Shown: positions 53,870-64,000 of the stretch, in pieces | How the letters are laid out: each line of letters opens with the position of its first letter | Numbering within the stretch: position 1 is the stretch's first letter | Assembly (NCBI GenBank): GCA_022844125.1 | Contig: JALHMI010000001.1 | Span: forward strand, 186,001-250,000 | Direction: 5' to 3' | DNA length: 64,000 nt | DNA from: Pirellulales bacterium | Lineage (GTDB): Bacteria; Planctomycetota; Planctomycetia; Pirellulales; PALSA-1355 | Translations under genes and position numbers: made by a program | Notes under the pieces: generated by a model | What the model saw: only the letters and a program-made list of their open reading frames with translations | Told to the model about the DNA's origin: nothing | The model's database searches: none

Positions 53870-54214
53870 GCTGCCTTCTCGAGTTACTGTCCGCCAGATT
53901 TTTGTTCAATGTCGTGGCCAGCACCAACCCGCTGGCGCGCGCACTTGTACAGCGCGGCTATTCACCGTGCGCAATAATAGCGGGTTGGGTCGGATTCCAA
54001 AAGGCCGACAAAACCGTGGTTTTAACGGTGTTTTTTTGCTGGTTCCGTCCCACCGCACGCGGCTTTGGTCGGCGAAATGGAATCAATAGTCATTCCTGGC
54101 AGTACGCAGAATGGGCAGGTGAATGGTGGTGTGGACCTAAATCTCAATTGCCGCTCTCCGCAACCCGCGCTAAAATTTGACACACGCGACACTTAACCGC
54201 TCCCCACTGCACCC
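53870..54214. other. Divergent intergenic region
   Basis: 345 bases upstream of fumC (minus) and the SirB1-like gene (plus). A T-run (GTGTTTTTTTGC) lies near 54029-54040 without a proper stem. No gene or repeat recognised. Confidence 0.45.
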
Positions 54215-55066
54215 ATGTTCAACGCGTCTCCGATGTCGCAATACGAGCCGACCTGCGAATTCGCCAAACTGCTGGCCGGGCGACCCGAGATTGATCTGGT
54301 CCAGTTCATGCTCGAGATCGCCGAAGACGCGTATCCCAATCTGGATCGCGTCGGCTGCCTGATGGAGATTGACCGGCTAGGAGTGACCAGTGGCGATCGA
54401 GCGCAAAAAACAAGCTGCCGCGACCGACGCGATCAGTTGGCCGCGATCAGCGACTTGCTATACGAAGTCGAAGGCTTCCATGGCAATCGCGAGTCGTACT
54501 ACGACGCCGAAAACAGCTATCTGAACGACGTGCTCCAGCGGCGAACTGGCATCCCCATCTCGCTGGGGATTCTGTATATGGCGGTCGCCGGGAGGACCGG
54601 CCTTAAAATGTTTGGCGTGAACACGCCGGGGCACTTCATAATCGGGAGTTGCTGCGGGAACGGCGAAGCGTTATTCGTTGACCCATTCAATCAGGGGGAA
54701 GTGCTCGACTGCGAAGGTGTCCGGTCGCGGATCGAGTGCCTCACGGGGCAGAAGCTTGCCAAGGAGCAGTTTCGCGCGGCAGCCCCTCTCGATATCGCGG
54801 CTCGTGTTTTGCAGAATCTCAAGGCTGTCCACGCTGAGAAAGAATGCTGGCCGCAGCTCTTGAAAGTGCAACAGCGGCTGGCGGTGCTGTTGCCGCAAAT
54901 TCCCCAAGAACGCCGCGACCTGGGCCTTGTTTATCTCCGCGTTGGCCAGCCGCACAAGGCGCTGCCTTTGCTCGAAAGCTACATGCGCGTCTGCGGCACG
55001 GCCCAGGCCGCTGCCCTGCAACCCTCGCTGCAAGCCGCCCGGCGGATGATGGCGGAAGCGAACTGA
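54215..55066 (+). CDS. SirB1-like transglutaminase-fold protein
   Basis: 283 residues. The core AISDLLYEVEGFHGNRESYY, LQRRTGIPISLGILYMAVAG and FGVNTPGHFIIG is the SirB1/transglutaminase-like 2 domain, followed by a TPR-like region (DLGLVYLRVGQPHKALPLLE). The role of SirB1 is not established. A second ATG at 54233 is possible. It is 53 bases upstream of murD, so the two may be co-transcribed. Confidence 0.85.
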   Translation: MFNASPMSQYEPTCEFAKLLAGRPEIDLVQFMLEIAEDAYPNLDRVGCLMEIDRLGVTSGDRAQKTSCRDRRDQLAAISDLLYEVEGFHGNRESYYDAENSYLNDVLQRRTGIPISLGILYMAVAGRTGLKMFGVNTPGHFIIGSCCGNGEALFVDPFNQGEVLDCEGVRSRIECLTGQKLAKEQFRAAAPLDIAARVLQNLKAVHAEKECWPQLLKVQQRLAVLLPQIPQERRDLGLVYLRVGQPHKALPLLESYMRVCGTAQAAALQPSLQAARRMMAEAN

Positions 55067-55119
55067 GTCACTTGTCGTCGTCTGCTTGAGAATCACGAAG
55101 GCAGGAAGCCGCAGCCGCG

Positions 55120-56472
55120 ATGACCTCTCTACCACTCCTGAGTGCCAATCGCTGTAACCTGCTCGGAAGTCGCGTAACCTTGATGGGGCTGGGCCGCCAT
55201 GGCGGCGGCCTGGGGGCAGCGAGATTTCTGACGGCACTAGGTGTCCGGCTCACCATCAGCGATATGGCATCCGCCGAGTCGCTGGACAACTCGCTCACCA
55301 AGCTGCTTGAGTTCCCCGATATCAAGCTCCACCTGGATGGCCACGACCCGGCGGATTTTGCAACTGCGGATGTGGTTGTCGTAAACCCCGCGGTACGGCC
55401 AGATCATCCGTGCCTGGAGGTAGCGCGCGCTGCCGGTGCGCAGATCACCTCGGAGATCGAGCTGTTTCTGGAACGCTGCCCCGCACGGGTGATTGGCGTC
55501 AGCGGCACAAATGGCAAATCGACGACCGTCACGATGCTATACGAAATTCTCGGTCGTGCTGGCCGCCGAGCATGGCTAGGCGGGAACATCGGCGGAAGCC
55601 TGCTCGGGCACCTTGAAGAGATGACGGCCGACGATTCGGTCGTGCTTGAGCTAAGCAGCTTTCAGTTGGCCCATCTCAGTGGCGAAGCGAGGCTCCCCGA
55701 GATTGCGGTATTGACGAACTGTTCGCCGAATCACCTCGACTGGCACGAAGGGATCTCAAGCTACACTGCCGCGAAAAGGCGGTTGCTCGCGGCGAACACA
55801 GTCATCCTGAATGCCCACGATCCGGTCGTGCGATCATGGCGTGTGCCGGGGAACGCGGCGCGATGGGTCACAACACTCGACGATCAGCCGCGCTTACGCG
55901 TGCCCGGTGAACACAACCGCCAGAACGCAGCCTGTGCGGCCGCCGCCGCGCGGGCGGCCGGCGTCGACGAGTTGTTCATTCGCGAGGCGCTCGCTGAGTT
56001 CAGGGGCCTTGAGCATCGGATTGGGTGGATAGGAGAGGTTGGCGGTCGGCATTTTTATAACGACTCGAAGTCCACGTCGCCGGCCGCCACGATCGCGGCG
56101 CTCGATGCTATGGATCGGCCGACCTGGCTGCTGCTGGGCGGCGTTTCGAAAGGAACAACATTCGATGATGCCGCCGCGCATGTGTCGAGGCGTGCGCGCG
56201 GTGTGGCAGTGTTTGGCGCGGCACGCGAAGATCTTGCAAGGGCACTCAATCGGGGTGCGACCTTGCCGATTGCAATCCGCGAGTCGCTCGCCGAGGCGTA
56301 CTCCTGGTGCTGGTCCCATTCACAATCCGGCGACGCAATTCTGCTTTCGCCTGCTTGCGCAAGCTTCGATCAGTACGCGGATTTCACCGCCCGGGGCCGG
56401 CATTTTTGCGAGCTTGTCGCGGCAACGGGCGGTGCTGAACGGCCCTGCTCCGTGGGCACGCCGCTGCTATAA
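55120..56472 (+). CDS. murD: UDP-N-acetylmuramoylalanine--D-glutamate ligase
   Basis: 450 residues, full length. It adds D-glutamate to UDP-MurNAc-L-Ala in peptidoglycan synthesis. VTLMGLGRHGGGLGAARFLT is the N-terminal domain, VIGVSGTNGKSTTVTMLYE the ATP site, LELSSFQLAHLS and NCSPNHLDWH the Mur ligase signatures, and HFYNDSKSTSPAATIAALD the C-terminal domain. Its presence supports peptidoglycan in this organism. Confidence 0.97.
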   Translation: MTSLPLLSANRCNLLGSRVTLMGLGRHGGGLGAARFLTALGVRLTISDMASAESLDNSLTKLLEFPDIKLHLDGHDPADFATADVVVVNPAVRPDHPCLEVARAAGAQITSEIELFLERCPARVIGVSGTNGKSTTVTMLYEILGRAGRRAWLGGNIGGSLLGHLEEMTADDSVVLELSSFQLAHLSGEARLPEIAVLTNCSPNHLDWHEGISSYTAAKRRLLAANTVILNAHDPVVRSWRVPGNAARWVTTLDDQPRLRVPGEHNRQNAACAAAAARAAGVDELFIREALAEFRGLEHRIGWIGEVGGRHFYNDSKSTSPAATIAALDAMDRPTWLLLGGVSKGTTFDDAAAHVSRRARGVAVFGAAREDLARALNRGATLPIAIRESLAEAYSWCWSHSQSGDAILLSPACASFDQYADFTARGRHFCELVAATGGAERPCSVGTPLL

Positions 56473-56507
56473 TTGATTGTTTGCTATCTGGTAGCCGAGT
56501 CGTCGCC

Positions 56508-56810
56508 GTGGCCAAAATTAAAGACCCGATTAATCCGTTTTACGTCCTGGTCGTGCTCATCGGCGTGGTGTTTGTCATAACCACGTTTGCCTACGGCACG
56601 ATGGCCTATCGCGCGGTGGCTCAGAAAGATGAATCGCCAGGACTGATGTCGATGCTCGACGAGCACGGCGTTTCGATTCTCAGCGGCGAGCTTGCGGTGC
56701 TGGGTCTCGTCACGTTCGGGGCCATGTGGCTGGATGGCGTACGCACCCGCCGGTCGGAACGCGAAAAGGTTCAAGTTACCGCCAACGAACACGCGGAGAA
56801 CTCGCGATGA
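56508..56810 (+). CDS. Small two-helix membrane protein
   Basis: About 100 residues from a GTG at 56508 (a TTG at 56481 is the other option). Two membrane helices (FYVLVVLIGVVFVITTFAYG and ILSGELAVLGLVTFGAMWLD) with a short loop; the C-terminus is charged. No family recognised. The ATGA at 56807-56810 overlaps the cupin start, so the pair is coupled. Its start lies 36 bases after murD. Confidence 0.8.
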   Translation: MAKIKDPINPFYVLVVLIGVVFVITTFAYGTMAYRAVAQKDESPGLMSMLDEHGVSILSGELAVLGLVTFGAMWLDGVRTRRSEREKVQVTANEHAENSR

Positions 56811-57196
56811 GAGTTGATCACTATGAGCGCGTCGCCCAAGCCCCCGTCACGATGGAGGGTTCGTCCGGCTGCCAGGTGCGCTGGCTGGTCGATGAACAGC
56901 AGGGCGCGCCACACTTTGCCATGCGACAGTTCGAAGTCGCGCCAGGTGGTTACACTCCGCGGCACAGCCACCCTTATGAGCACGAGGTATTTGTGCTGGA
57001 AGGGGAGGGCGTCGTGCTCGAAGGCGACTTGGAGCATCCACTTCGCGCCGGAGACTTCGTGCTCGTCACACCCGACGAAGTGCATCAGTTCCGCAACACG
57101 GGCCAGGCGCCGCTCAAGTTTCTGTGCCTGGTGCCGAACTCGTCGGCCAGCCAGCCTGTCACCCTGGCGGCCGAATGCAGCCGACCGGTAGAATAG
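56807..57196 (+). CDS. Single-domain cupin protein
   Basis: 129 residues. The double cupin motif is present: GYTPRHSHPYEHEVFVLEGE (three His and one Glu, the metal site) and FVLVTPDEVHQFRNTG (the fourth His). It is probably a small metal-dependent enzyme or a regulator. It overlaps the upstream membrane protein by four bases and is 48 bases ahead of ligA. Confidence 0.9.
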   Translation: MRVDHYERVAQAPVTMEGSSGCQVRWLVDEQQGAPHFAMRQFEVAPGGYTPRHSHPYEHEVFVLEGEGVVLEGDLEHPLRAGDFVLVTPDEVHQFRNTGQAPLKFLCLVPNSSASQPVTLAAECSRPVE

Positions 57197-59251
<2,055 letters not shown>

Positions 59252-59330
59252 TAGGGTGCATCCACTGTCGGGGGTGGGATTTGCGGCCAAACACCCCACC
59301 CCGGCGACAGGCACTGGCCGAAAATCGATT

Positions 59331-59360
59331 TTGAACTTTCCGGCTCTCCCTCCGTATAAT
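59331..59360 (+). promoter_or_regulatory. Sigma70-like promoter for a probably leaderless gene
   Basis: TTGAAC at 59331-59336 and TATAAT at 59355-59360 are 18 bp apart. The expected transcription start, about seven bases past TATAAT, falls on or next to the A of the ATG at 59367. There is no room for a ribosome binding site. Confidence 0.65.
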
Positions 59361-59366
59361 GACGGT

Positions 59367-59762
59367 ATGCGACCCCTCTCTCGCACTGCTGTGTCGATTT
59401 GCCTGGCGATCGTGGCAATGCCGCTTTCGCCGTGCGCGTTCTTTTCCAGCAATTGCTGCGGCACGGACCACTCGTCCAAGGCTGAGCCGGTTTCCGCCGA
59501 GCGCCCCTGCTGTGGCAAGCACACGGAGCCGAGCCGTGCACCCGTCCAGGGAGGTATCGACTCGTGTCAGCACGATTGCTGCAAGCTGAGCCCGTTTGTG
59601 CCGCCGGCCAATCCGGTAATGCACGAACCGCCACTGATGCAGGCGATGGTGGCTCTTCCTTCAGGAGTGTCTTCGGCCGTGAGCAGCCCGCGCGAATTCA
59701 AGCGTGACCTGCTGGCCGAAACGATACCGCTCAATCTTCTCCATTGCCAGTGGCGTAATTAA
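59367..59762 (+). CDS. Exported Cys-rich protein (leaderless)
   Basis: 131 residues. A signal peptide (RTAVSICLAIVAMPLSPCAF) is followed by CCGTDHSSKAE, PCCGKHTEPS and DSCQHDCCKLSP, a cluster of Cys and His suggestive of metal binding, and a more ordinary C-terminal half. The promoter at 59331-59360 puts the transcript start at the ATG. It is 115 bases ahead of a second Cys-rich exported protein. No known family. Confidence 0.72.
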   Translation: MRPLSRTAVSICLAIVAMPLSPCAFFSSNCCGTDHSSKAEPVSAERPCCGKHTEPSRAPVQGGIDSCQHDCCKLSPFVPPANPVMHEPPLMQAMVALPSGVSSAVSSPREFKRDLLAETIPLNLLHCQWRN

Positions 59763-59876
59763 TCGCGCCGCGCGCTTAGCTTATCGCGGAGTCATTCTCG
59801 GTAACCTGTGCGCACTTGCCGTGATTTGCTACTGGTTTCTTATTTGTCGAATGCCAATTCCATGGAGAGTATTCTC

Positions 59877-60239
59877 ATGTCTATGAAGATGTACACGGTA
59901 CTCGCGAGTGCTTTGCTTGGGGTAGCCGCGATTCTGGTTGCCACAACTTGGGCCGCCGAAAAGGCCCCTGAGGCGAAGAACTGTTGCGAAGCGGGACTGG
60001 CCTGCTGCAAGGATGGCGGCTCGGCGTGCTGTGCTGCTGAAGAGCGGCTCGGCTGCTGCGAGAAGGGCATGGCCTGCTGCGAAAAGCAGCTCGACTGCTG
60101 CTCGAGCCCGCAGTCATGCTGCGCCGAAGGCAAGGCTTGCTGCGAAGAGGGCAAGGCCTGCTGCGGCGCTGACGGAGCGAAGAATGCTCCGGCCAGCGAC
60201 GCGCCGAGTTGCTGCACGGCCCCGGCTGCTGCCGGCTGA
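59877..60239 (+). CDS. Exported CC-repeat protein, metallothionein-like
   Basis: 120 residues. A signal peptide (YTVLASALLGVAAILVATTW) is followed by ten Cys-Cys pairs in about 80 residues (NCCEAGLACCKDGGSACC and GCCEKGMACCEKQLDCC as examples), twenty cysteines in all. The spacers are short and contain Glu, Lys and Gly. GGAG precedes the ATG at 59877 by nine bases. A strong terminator follows. Metal binding outside the cytoplasm is the obvious guess; multiple disulphides are the alternative. Confidence 0.78.
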   Translation: MSMKMYTVLASALLGVAAILVATTWAAEKAPEAKNCCEAGLACCKDGGSACCAAEERLGCCEKGMACCEKQLDCCSSPQSCCAEGKACCEEGKACCGADGAKNAPASDAPSCCTAPAAAG

Positions 60240-60266
60240 GTGCGGTAACCGTCCGAAGTAACGTAA

Positions 60267-60308
60267 GAGGGGCGCCCGAAGTTGTTTCGTGCGCCCCTCG
60301 TTCTTTGG
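60267..60308 (+). terminator. Rho-independent terminator of the Cys-rich gene pair
   Basis: A 9-bp perfect stem (GAGGGGCGC at 60267-60275 pairing with 60291-60299) followed by GTTCTTT. It lies 27 bases past the CC-repeat gene stop and ends the two-gene unit. Confidence 0.75.
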
Positions 60309-60326
60309 TCCGGTGCGGAGCGGGGA

Positions 60327-61091
60327 CTACATCGCCGTGGCGCCGCCATCGATAACCATCACCTGGCCGGTCATGAACGACGATTCGTCCGAGGCCAGAT
60401 ATAGGGCCCCCATTCCGATCTCGTCGATCTGGCCCACGCGCGGAATCGGCTGCGTGGCCTCAAGCTTCTTCACGTGACCTTCGTTTTTCCAGAAAAACTC
60501 GCTGAAGTCTGTCTGGATCAGGCCCGGTGCAATCGCATTTACGCGAACACCACTCTTGCCGAACTCGCAAGCCCAGGTGCGGGTCATCATGATCAGACCA
60601 GCCTTTGTGAAGCTGTAGAGCAGTCCGCCTGGCTGCGGGTGCAATCCGGCAATCGAGGCGATATTGATGATTGACCCCTTACCCTTCTTGATCATGCCGG
60701 GGACCGTGAGCCGCACGAGCCGCAGCGCCGCCTTGATGTTGACCTCGATCATCTTGTCGAGCATTTCATCGGTCACATTCAGCGAAGGGCCCTGGCCGAT
60801 GTTGGTGGCGCTATTGTTTACTAGAATGTCGGGCGTGCCGAACTCCTTCTCGACCGTGGCCACGAGCTTCTCAAGCTGATCGACGCGGCCAACGTGACAC
60901 TCGACTGGCAGAATCTTGCCAGGTAGATCTTTGTATTCGTTGGCGGTTTCTGCGAGCACTTCCAGCTTACGGCTGGCGATGGCCACGTTCGCTCCTGCGC
61001 CGGCGAGCCGCTTGGTGATTGCCTTGCCGATACCGCGTCCGCCGCCGGTAACGATGGCCACGCGGCCGTCAAGTTTGATGTCGTTGTACAT
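60327..61091 (-). CDS. Short-chain dehydrogenase/reductase (3-oxoacyl-reductase-like)
   Basis: 254 residues. [20 protein letters not shown] (cofactor site), [12 protein letters not shown] (NNSA in place of NNAG), [12 protein letters not shown] with the catalytic serine, and [13 protein letters not shown] with the YxxxK at about residues 159-163. NAD(P)-dependent; the substrate is unknown. The order on the minus strand is thioesterase then SDR, 81 bases apart, so the two may be one unit. Confidence 0.9.
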   Translation of the reverse strand: MYNDIKLDGRVAIVTGGGRGIGKAITKRLAGAGANVAIASRKLEVLAETANEYKDLPGKILPVECHVGRVDQLEKLVATVEKEFGTPDILVNNSATNIGQGPSLNVTDEMLDKMIEVNIKAALRLVRLTVPGMIKKGKGSIINIASIAGLHPQPGGLLYSFTKAGLIMMTRTWACEFGKSGVRVNAIAPGLIQTDFSEFFWKNEGHVKKLEATQPIPRVGQIDEIGMGALYLASDESSFMTGQVMVIDGGATAM

Positions 61092-61172
61092 TGCTGGTGT
61101 TTCCGTGAAATGGTTGGTTGACTTGCTGATTAATGACTGAGATCGCGGGTTCGACCTGGCCGCAGAGATTGC

Positions 61173-61643
61173 TCACTCGTCCTTGAGTGTGCCGCTTTCA
61201 AAGGCCTCGATGCGCTGGCGCACGGCCTCGGGGAGCGGCGTCTTCTGTTTTGCTCGGTAGTCGTACGACACGAGCTTTTGCTGCCCGGTCGCGGCTACGT
61301 CTTCGAGCTCGTGACTGACGATCACCGTTTCCATCGTGAAGCGGTCACCTTCAACGTCACGAATTCGAATTCCGATCGAAACCGTATCGGGATACTCGAG
61401 CGGCCGCCGAAAGCGGCAGTCGGCCCAGGCCAGGATTGGCCCGATGCCGGTTTCCGACTGCGAACGCGAGAACTCGAGCACGCGAAAGTAATGCAGCCGG
61501 GCGTGCTCGATGTAGCGAAAGTACATGACGTTGTTGACATGGTGATTGGCGTCCATATCGCCCCAGCCGACCATCGTGGTGACGACAATCGGATACCCTT
61601 CGAGCAATTTGGCTACGGCCGGGGACAATTCACTTCGCTTCAC
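61173..61643 (-). CDS. Hotdog-fold acyl-CoA thioesterase (4HBT family)
   Basis: 156 residues. VGWGDMDANHHVNNVMYFRY contains the DxNxHVNN motif of 4-hydroxybenzoyl-CoA thioesterases with the catalytic Asp. RRPLEYPDTVSIGIRIRDVE continues the hotdog fold. It hydrolyses an acyl-CoA of unknown identity. A 9-bp inverted repeat at 61665-61688 lies 22 bp upstream of the start and could be a repressor site. Confidence 0.92.
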   Translation of the reverse strand: MKRSELSPAVAKLLEGYPIVVTTMVGWGDMDANHHVNNVMYFRYIEHARLHYFRVLEFSRSQSETGIGPILAWADCRFRRPLEYPDTVSIGIRIRDVEGDRFTMETVIVSHELEDVAATGQQKLVSYDYRAKQKTPLPEAVRQRIEAFESGTLKDE

Positions 61644-61664
61644 GTCGGCGACTCCACTGGTCGA

Positions 61665-61688
61665 TACCTACCGTCCGTTCGGTAGGTA
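61665..61688. promoter_or_regulatory. TetR-like palindrome upstream of the thioesterase
   Basis: TACCTACCG (61665-61673) and CGGTAGGTA (61680-61688) form a perfect 9-bp inverted repeat with a 6-bp centre. The size and ACCG..CGGT symmetry resemble TetR-family operators, which often control acyl-CoA genes. No regulator gene is adjacent. Confidence 0.45.
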
Positions 61689-62145
61689 GGTTAACACGTC
61701 GCGGCGTAATTGGAAAGTGTTGGAGATTTGGAGAGATTGAATCCAGCCAACTTAACGCAGGAGCGAGCCGGCAACACCAAGGAAAGTTGCATTCAACGGC
61801 CGGGCGACGATCTTTCGATTCCGAAACAAACTTGCGGCGACGTAACCACGGTCGAGCGTGGCCAGAAATAGTGCACCGCCAAACGCGTTACTTTCCAGTA
61901 AGCCAACGCTGCAACTTTGCCGCACGCAGCTTAGGCGAGGCCTCATATCTCTCGCGAATCGCGGCGTTTGCATGTCCTGTACGGTATCCGCCTCGCTCTA
62001 GACGCGCTCACGGCGCGCGAAGTCTGCACGCTGGGAAGGCTTCCTTCCGCAACTAGCATGGACGGCGTTTGAGGGACGAGTTCGCCTGACGGCGTTCGTC
62101 GGACATCGCCGCCTCTTGGCCGGTCGCTGCAGGGAGAGTTCAGCC
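61689..62145. other. Intergenic region, no gene seen
   Basis: 457 bases between divergent genes. Several short frames exist, but none has a plausible start or family resemblance. The last bases hold the ribosome binding site (AGGGAGA) of the STN-like gene. Confidence 0.5.
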
Positions 62146-63492
62146 ATGGACCGCACGCGGAGCATTTGTGTTGCGTTGGTAGTCCTCATCCTGGGTTTCA
62201 TGTCGGCAAGCCTCGCACGCTTGCAAGCGGCAGCGCCAACACCGCGTCGCTCGACGTCCGATGCCGAGCAGGTCTGGCCAATTGATCAGGAGCACGACTC
62301 CGGCGGGCTGATCGAGTCGATCGAACAGCACAACAGGATCGTAACCCAGCAGGTCGAAGTTGAAACGGACATGGCGCTCCGTCATGCCAGGCAGATCATG
62401 CGAAGTGATCCCACGGCAGTGAATGAAGAACTCAAGCTGTTGCTGGGGCACGTGCTCCGAACGCCGGAATTGCGGACCGAGGTTCGGGCAACCTTGCGAT
62501 CGAAACTGGAAGCAGGTTTGCGGGAAGCATCGCGTTTCGGGGCCACAAAGGACATCCTCGACCGCGAGCAGCAAGAAGCGAGGGGCGCGGCTCTTGATCG
62601 GCTGCGCATTAGCCAAAATCTGGATCGCAAGCAAGAGAAACTTAAACAACTCTTGGACCGGTTTGACTCCCTGATGGACGAACGGCGATACATCGCGGCC
62701 GATGAAATCGGCGAAAGGGAAGTTGGCCGGCTCGCACCTGAGCTGCCCATCGCCCAGTCGGCGGCTCTCGTCGCCCACATGACTGGCGCCCGGCAGGCCG
62801 ACCTGGCGCTGCGCCTCGCGCGGCAGAAGGCGGTAATCGACACCTTAGGGACTGTGGAAGTCGCGATGATGCCCATGCCGGACGATCAGCCAATCGTCTA
62901 CCCGCTGGCCGACGAGTTTCAGGAACTGTCGACCCGACGTAGGCGGTACGCTTCAACCGATCTCAAACAACTGAGTCCGGCTGAAAAGAAACTCCGTGAG
63001 GCGTTGGAATCGCCCACCCAGATGGAATTCACCGAGACTCCGCTACAAGATGCAGTGGGCTATCTAAAGGACTTACATGGCGTCGAGATTCAACTCGACA
63101 CACGCGCCATGGAAGACGCCGGTGTGGGCACCGACACCCCGGTTTCCCGCGTACTCAACGGCGTCTCGCTGAAGTCCGCCCTACGGCTGCTGTTGGGCGG
63201 ATACGATCTAACGTTCATCGTGAAAGACGAAGTGCTACTGATAACGACTCAGGATAAAGCCGAGGCAGAGTTGGTAACCAAGGCCTACCCTGTCGCCGAC
63301 CTAGTGATTCCCGTTCGCTCGGGTCGAGGGATGGGTGGCGGAATGATGGGCGGGGGGATGATGGGTGGCATGGGCGGCGGTGGCATGGGCGGCGGTGGCA
63401 TGGGTGGTGGAATGATGGGTGGCAGGGGCGGCGGCATGGGCGGAGGCATGGGTGGCGGAATGGGCGGAGGCATGGGTGGCGGAATGTTCTAG
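62146..63492 (+). CDS. Exported STN/secretin-like protein with Gly/Met-rich tail
   Basis: 448 residues. A signal peptide (CVALVVLILGFMSASLARLQ) is followed by a helical middle (about 40-260). Residues about 285-395 read TETPLQDAVGYLKDLHGVEI and SLKSALRLLLGGYDLTFIVK, an STN/secretin N-domain-like fold. The last 50 residues are Gly and Met only apart from two Arg (GGGMMGGGMMGGMGGG style). AGGGAGA precedes the ATG at 62146. Seemingly not a full secretin: the barrel is absent. The Gly/Met tail could bind copper, or be a flexible surface tail. Confidence 0.78.
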   Translation: MDRTRSICVALVVLILGFMSASLARLQAAAPTPRRSTSDAEQVWPIDQEHDSGGLIESIEQHNRIVTQQVEVETDMALRHARQIMRSDPTAVNEELKLLLGHVLRTPELRTEVRATLRSKLEAGLREASRFGATKDILDREQQEARGAALDRLRISQNLDRKQEKLKQLLDRFDSLMDERRYIAADEIGEREVGRLAPELPIAQSAALVAHMTGARQADLALRLARQKAVIDTLGTVEVAMMPMPDDQPIVYPLADEFQELSTRRRRYASTDLKQLSPAEKKLREALESPTQMEFTETPLQDAVGYLKDLHGVEIQLDTRAMEDAGVGTDTPVSRVLNGVSLKSALRLLLGGYDLTFIVKDEVLLITTQDKAEAELVTKAYPVADLVIPVRSGRGMGGGMMGGGMMGGMGGGGMGGGGMGGGMMGGRGGGMGGGMGGGMGGGMGGGMF

Positions 63493-63551
63493 AAAAACGC
63501 TCGCGGCGACGACTCCTGCCAGCCCGCACTCGCCGCTGGTAGAATTCCCGC

Positions 63552-64000
63552 ATGAACCCATCAACAGCACCCGCGACTCTCGCCTGGATCGGTGACTCAT
63601 GCGGTTATCTCGAACTCATCGATCAGACACTGCTCCCTGGCGAGCTTACGCACTTGGCTTGTCGCGACGTTGAAACTGTCTGGGAGGCGATCAAATCGCT
63701 GCGCGTGCGCGGAGCGCCGGCGATCGGAGTGGCGGCGGCCTATGGCGTCTGCGTGGGGGTCCAGCCTGCACTCGACGCCGATGAAGCTGCCTTCTTCGCC
63801 CGGCTGAATGAAGTCTGCGACTACCTGGCCACCAGCCGGCCCACTGCGGTCAACCTGTTTTGGGCGCTCGATCGGATGCGCACGAAGGGGCTGAGCTTGC
63901 GCGGATCGCTGCTGCCGCGTGAAGTTGCAGCGGGATTATTGGTTGAGGCCCAAAAGATCGAGGCCGAAGACCGGCTAATGTGCCGAGCAATCGGCCGGCA
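63552..64000 (+). CDS. mtnA: S-methyl-5-thioribose-1-phosphate isomerase, N-terminal part
   Basis: 149 codons of a gene that continues past the window end. ELIDQTLLPGELTHLACRDV is the family N-terminus, LRVRGAPAIGVAAAYGVCVG the sugar-phosphate-binding segment and SRPTAVNLFWALDRM follows. The enzyme interconverts 5-methylthioribose-1-phosphate and the ribulose form in methionine salvage. Full proteins are about 340-380 residues, so more than half is outside. The ATG at 63552 fits the family start. Confidence 0.93.
   Translation, partial: MNPSTAPATLAWIGDSCGYLELIDQTLLPGELTHLACRDVETVWEAIKSLRVRGAPAIGVAAAYGVCVGVQPALDADEAAFFARLNEVCDYLATSRPTAVNLFWALDRMRTKGLSLRGSLLPREVAAGLLVEAQKIEAEDRLMCRAIGR

Noticed and set aside
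61752-62056. Short frames on both strands between the thioesterase and the STN-like gene
   Set aside because: No ribosome binding site, no hydrophobic or conserved pattern, and Arg/Ser-rich translations typical of non-coding GC-rich DNA.

Overview
The window looks like a chromosomal segment of a planctomycete, most probably of the Pirellulales type. The DNA is GC-rich. It carries a DUF1559 prepilin-like protein, a DNRLRE protein with a PEP-CTERM tail, an ECF sigma factor with an anti-sigma-like partner, TAT-exported Gfo/Idh/MocA oxidoreductases, several planctomycete-type hypothetical proteins, and many GC-rich inverted repeats between genes. The lineage is inferred from gene content and style; no rRNA or tRNA gene was seen.

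Layout. 0-8.2 kb (mostly minus strand): a DUF1801 gene at the edge and a truncated DUF1801 relict, an nfeD-flotillin operon with a clear terminator, a pair of TAT-exported Gfo/Idh/MocA oxidoreductases, and a large MscS channel. 8.4-13 kb (plus): two secreted amidohydrolase-like proteins, one of them a double-domain fusion, with degenerate metal sites in two of the three domains. 13-15 kb: a putative glycosyltransferase, a repeat cluster and an SDR. 15.2-22.3 kb: a tight seven-gene operon, RDD / SpoIIM-like / membrane protein / DUF4129 / DUF4350 lipoprotein / MoxR ATPase / DUF58. 22.3-27.3 kb: a family 2 glycosyltransferase, then folK-panC-lgt, where FolK has an extra domain with a decayed P-loop and Lgt carries an inserted PDZ domain. 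27.3-31 kb is accessory: a small lipoprotein, a FitAB/VapBC-type toxin-antitoxin pair with a palindromic operator, small hypothetical genes, and an array of 133-bp repeats.

31-45 kb: ECF sigma/anti-sigma, a CDGSH protein, hypotheticals, Tex, a LOG-family protein, a GYF-domain protein, an XRE-PBP regulator divergent from a PEP-CTERM/DNRLRE protein, a DUF1559 protein, and a membrane protein coupled to a short TiaS-like protein. 45-54 kb: a HemD-HemE fusion, a Cys-rich secreted protein, a flavin reductase, a coiled-coil protein with a PD-(D/E)XK-like domain, a TPR protein and FumC. 54-64 kb: a SirB1-like protein, MurD, a small membrane protein, a cupin, LigA, two Cys-rich exported proteins (the first from a probably leaderless promoter), an SDR, a thioesterase, an STN-like protein with a Gly/Met tail, and the start of MtnA.

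How the genes work together. Much of the segment serves the envelope: membrane microdomains (NfeD/flotillin), lipoprotein maturation (Lgt), peptidoglycan precursors (MurD), mechanosensation, and a MoxR/DUF58 membrane system. The rest is mainly housekeeping (heme, folate, pantothenate, fumarase, DNA ligase). I see no single complete defence or biosynthetic island that I would call wholly new. The strongest leads are domain architectures (Lgt+PDZ, FolK plus dead P-loop, HemD-HemE, the degenerate amidohydrolase tandem, the coiled-coil/nuclease-like protein), the CC-repeat secreted protein with its leaderless neighbour, and the repeat families.
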